Source: Symsagittifera roscoffensis (lineage: Eukaryota > Xenacoelomorpha > Acoela > Convolutidae). From it: a stretch of 64,000 nt of DNA. Positions 63,206 through 64,000 of the stretch are shown here, piece after piece. The stretch is taken from assembly GCF_963678635.1 (NCBI RefSeq), contig NC_087062.1, forward strand, positions 64,825,253 to 64,889,252, written 5' to 3'. The notes under the pieces were generated by a model, which made no database searches, was not told where the DNA came from, and saw only the letters and a list, made by a program, of their open reading frames with translations. The translations under genes and the position numbers were made by a program. Numbering within the stretch: the stretch's first letter is position 1; each line of letters begins with the position of its first letter.

Positions 63206-64000
63206 TTAGTCGTCGGGGAAAAAACCGTGGGGGAAGATGTCGTGGATTATGTCGGAATTTGTTAGTAACTTTGCTAGTATGCGAATGATGTTTTTAGTTT
63301 GAAGCAGTGGCCAAAGCAATTGAAGTGCTTTAATGGTTTTTAATTCTTCAGTGCCAACTGCAAACTCATAAGGTGTGTTTTGGATGAGATTATATAATTT
63401 GTGGTTATATTTAGTGTTGTGGATGAATTCTAATATGGGGATTTCTATAGTTTGAACAAATTCATGTGGGATAAGGAAGGGTCTGGATTCTTCTGCGTTG
63501 AAGGTCTTTGTGATGGGACAAAAAATATACATTTGGGTTATGGGATCATAATTGCGAAGAATACCGTGAAGGTTAGTATCTTTGATGCAATATGTGAAGT
63601 TAAGAAAAAATGGTGAAGTGTACTTAGAGTTAATAAATTGAAAACGGTGGTGTGGTTGTCTTGATGGAGTGTGTAGATCAAAGTGATTTTGTATGAAGCG
63701 ATAATATGTATATGTGTGGGTTTGTTTAGTGCGTAACATAATATCGTGTGAGCAGTGCAAATCTCTTTCATGTGGTGCAAGGAAATGAAAGGTTAGTGAA
63801 AATAATTGAAAATTTTCTTTAAAACTTTCGTAAGATTGTGTGTCGGTTAGTGCTTCAGAAATGATGTGATCGAATTTGCGGTCAAATATATTGAGTGTAA
63901 ATACATATGGTGTTTTGATGAAAAATTTTTCTGTGATTTGTGGGTTAGCGAAACGGTCATCATCTAAAAATTGGTCTTGGTTAGTTCGGATGATGTTGTG
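63206..64000 (-). CDS. Unrecognised ORF, at least 264 codons, 5' end outside the window
   Basis: Open from the window edge to TAA at 63206 without interruption, the longest clean frame in the right third. The protein is rich in His, Asn, Phe and Ile (DLHTPSRQPHHRFQF, KALQLLWPLLQTKNIIRILA, DIFPHGFFPDD at the end). There is no signal peptide, zinc-finger spacing or transmembrane segment that I recognise. The coding strand is poor in G, matching the strand bias of the region. A stop followed by CAG|GTAAGT, a short intron and AATAAA supports a real transcript. It could be a host gene's last coding exon or a gene of an unidentified mobile element. No function is assigned. Confidence 0.6.
   Translation of the reverse strand, partial: HNIIRTNQDQFLDDDRFANPQITEKFFIKTPYVFTLNIFDRKFDHIISEALTDTQSYESFKENFQLFSLTFHFLAPHERDLHCSHDIMLRTKQTHTYTYYRFIQNHFDLHTPSRQPHHRFQFINSKYTSPFFLNFTYCIKDTNLHGILRNYDPITQMYIFCPITKTFNAEESRPFLIPHEFVQTIEIPILEFIHNTKYNHKLYNLIQNTPYEFAVGTEELKTIKALQLLWPLLQTKNIIRILAKLLTNSDIIHDIFPHGFFPDD

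Overview
The window is a piece of an AT-rich animal nuclear genome. It has spliced genes with canonical GT-AG introns, long repeat-filled introns and many decayed transposable elements. Syndapin/PACSIN and a lysosomal-type arylsulfatase point to a metazoan. The mix of reverse transcriptases (a cnidarian/sponge/tunicate-like non-LTR type, Ty3/Gypsy, LINEs), piggyBac and hAT fits a marine invertebrate, but I cannot name the phylum from sequence alone.

The left 24 kb carries three genes, all on the minus strand. A mitochondrial-type arginyl-tRNA synthetase (C-terminal two exons, 22.3-23.9 kb; N-terminal exons not found) lies about 1 kb upstream of a six-exon PACSIN/syndapin gene (21.4 to 1.2 kb). 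A complete three-exon PLAC8-family membrane protein gene (11.4-12.3 kb) sits inside the 11.7-kb second intron of PACSIN on the same strand. The same intron holds a 1.86-kb piggyBac deletion derivative inserted at the TTAA in the centre of a palindrome, with a second tiny TTAA-flanked hairpin element beside it, and a tRNA-derived SINE.

From 25.7 kb (a 200-base assembly gap beside a ~148-bp tandem repeat) to 35.8 kb the window is a retrotransposon graveyard. It has two non-LTR elements with C-terminal RT types on the minus strand (26.2-27.7 and 32.6-35.5 kb, one preceded by a GAGCTC-rich 5' tandem repeat) and two LINE RT remnants in opposite orientations (28.3-28.9 and 30.2-31.5 kb).

A four-exon arylsulfatase B-like gene lies at 40.3-43.4 kb (minus). 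It has a secretion signal and an intact CTPSR sulfatase motif, but two compensating frameshifts in the last exon. One intron carries a 356-bp hAT-like element with an 8-bp target duplication. A duplicated copy of exon 2 upstream of the gene preserves the empty target site.

From 44.7 to 60 kb the sequence is repeat-driven: a ~1.44-kb, nearly identical direct duplication; several copies of a ~530-bp element (here called R1) with a hairpin near each end, some fused head to head; a second hAT-like element; a ~400-bp MITE; and a Ty3/Gypsy element (54.8 to about 59 kb) that was itself hit by two tandem R1 copies.

The last 2 kb (62-64 kb) has a marked strand bias and ends in an unrecognised minus-strand ORF of at least 264 codons. 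It runs off the window and is followed by a short 3'UTR intron and a polyadenylation signal.
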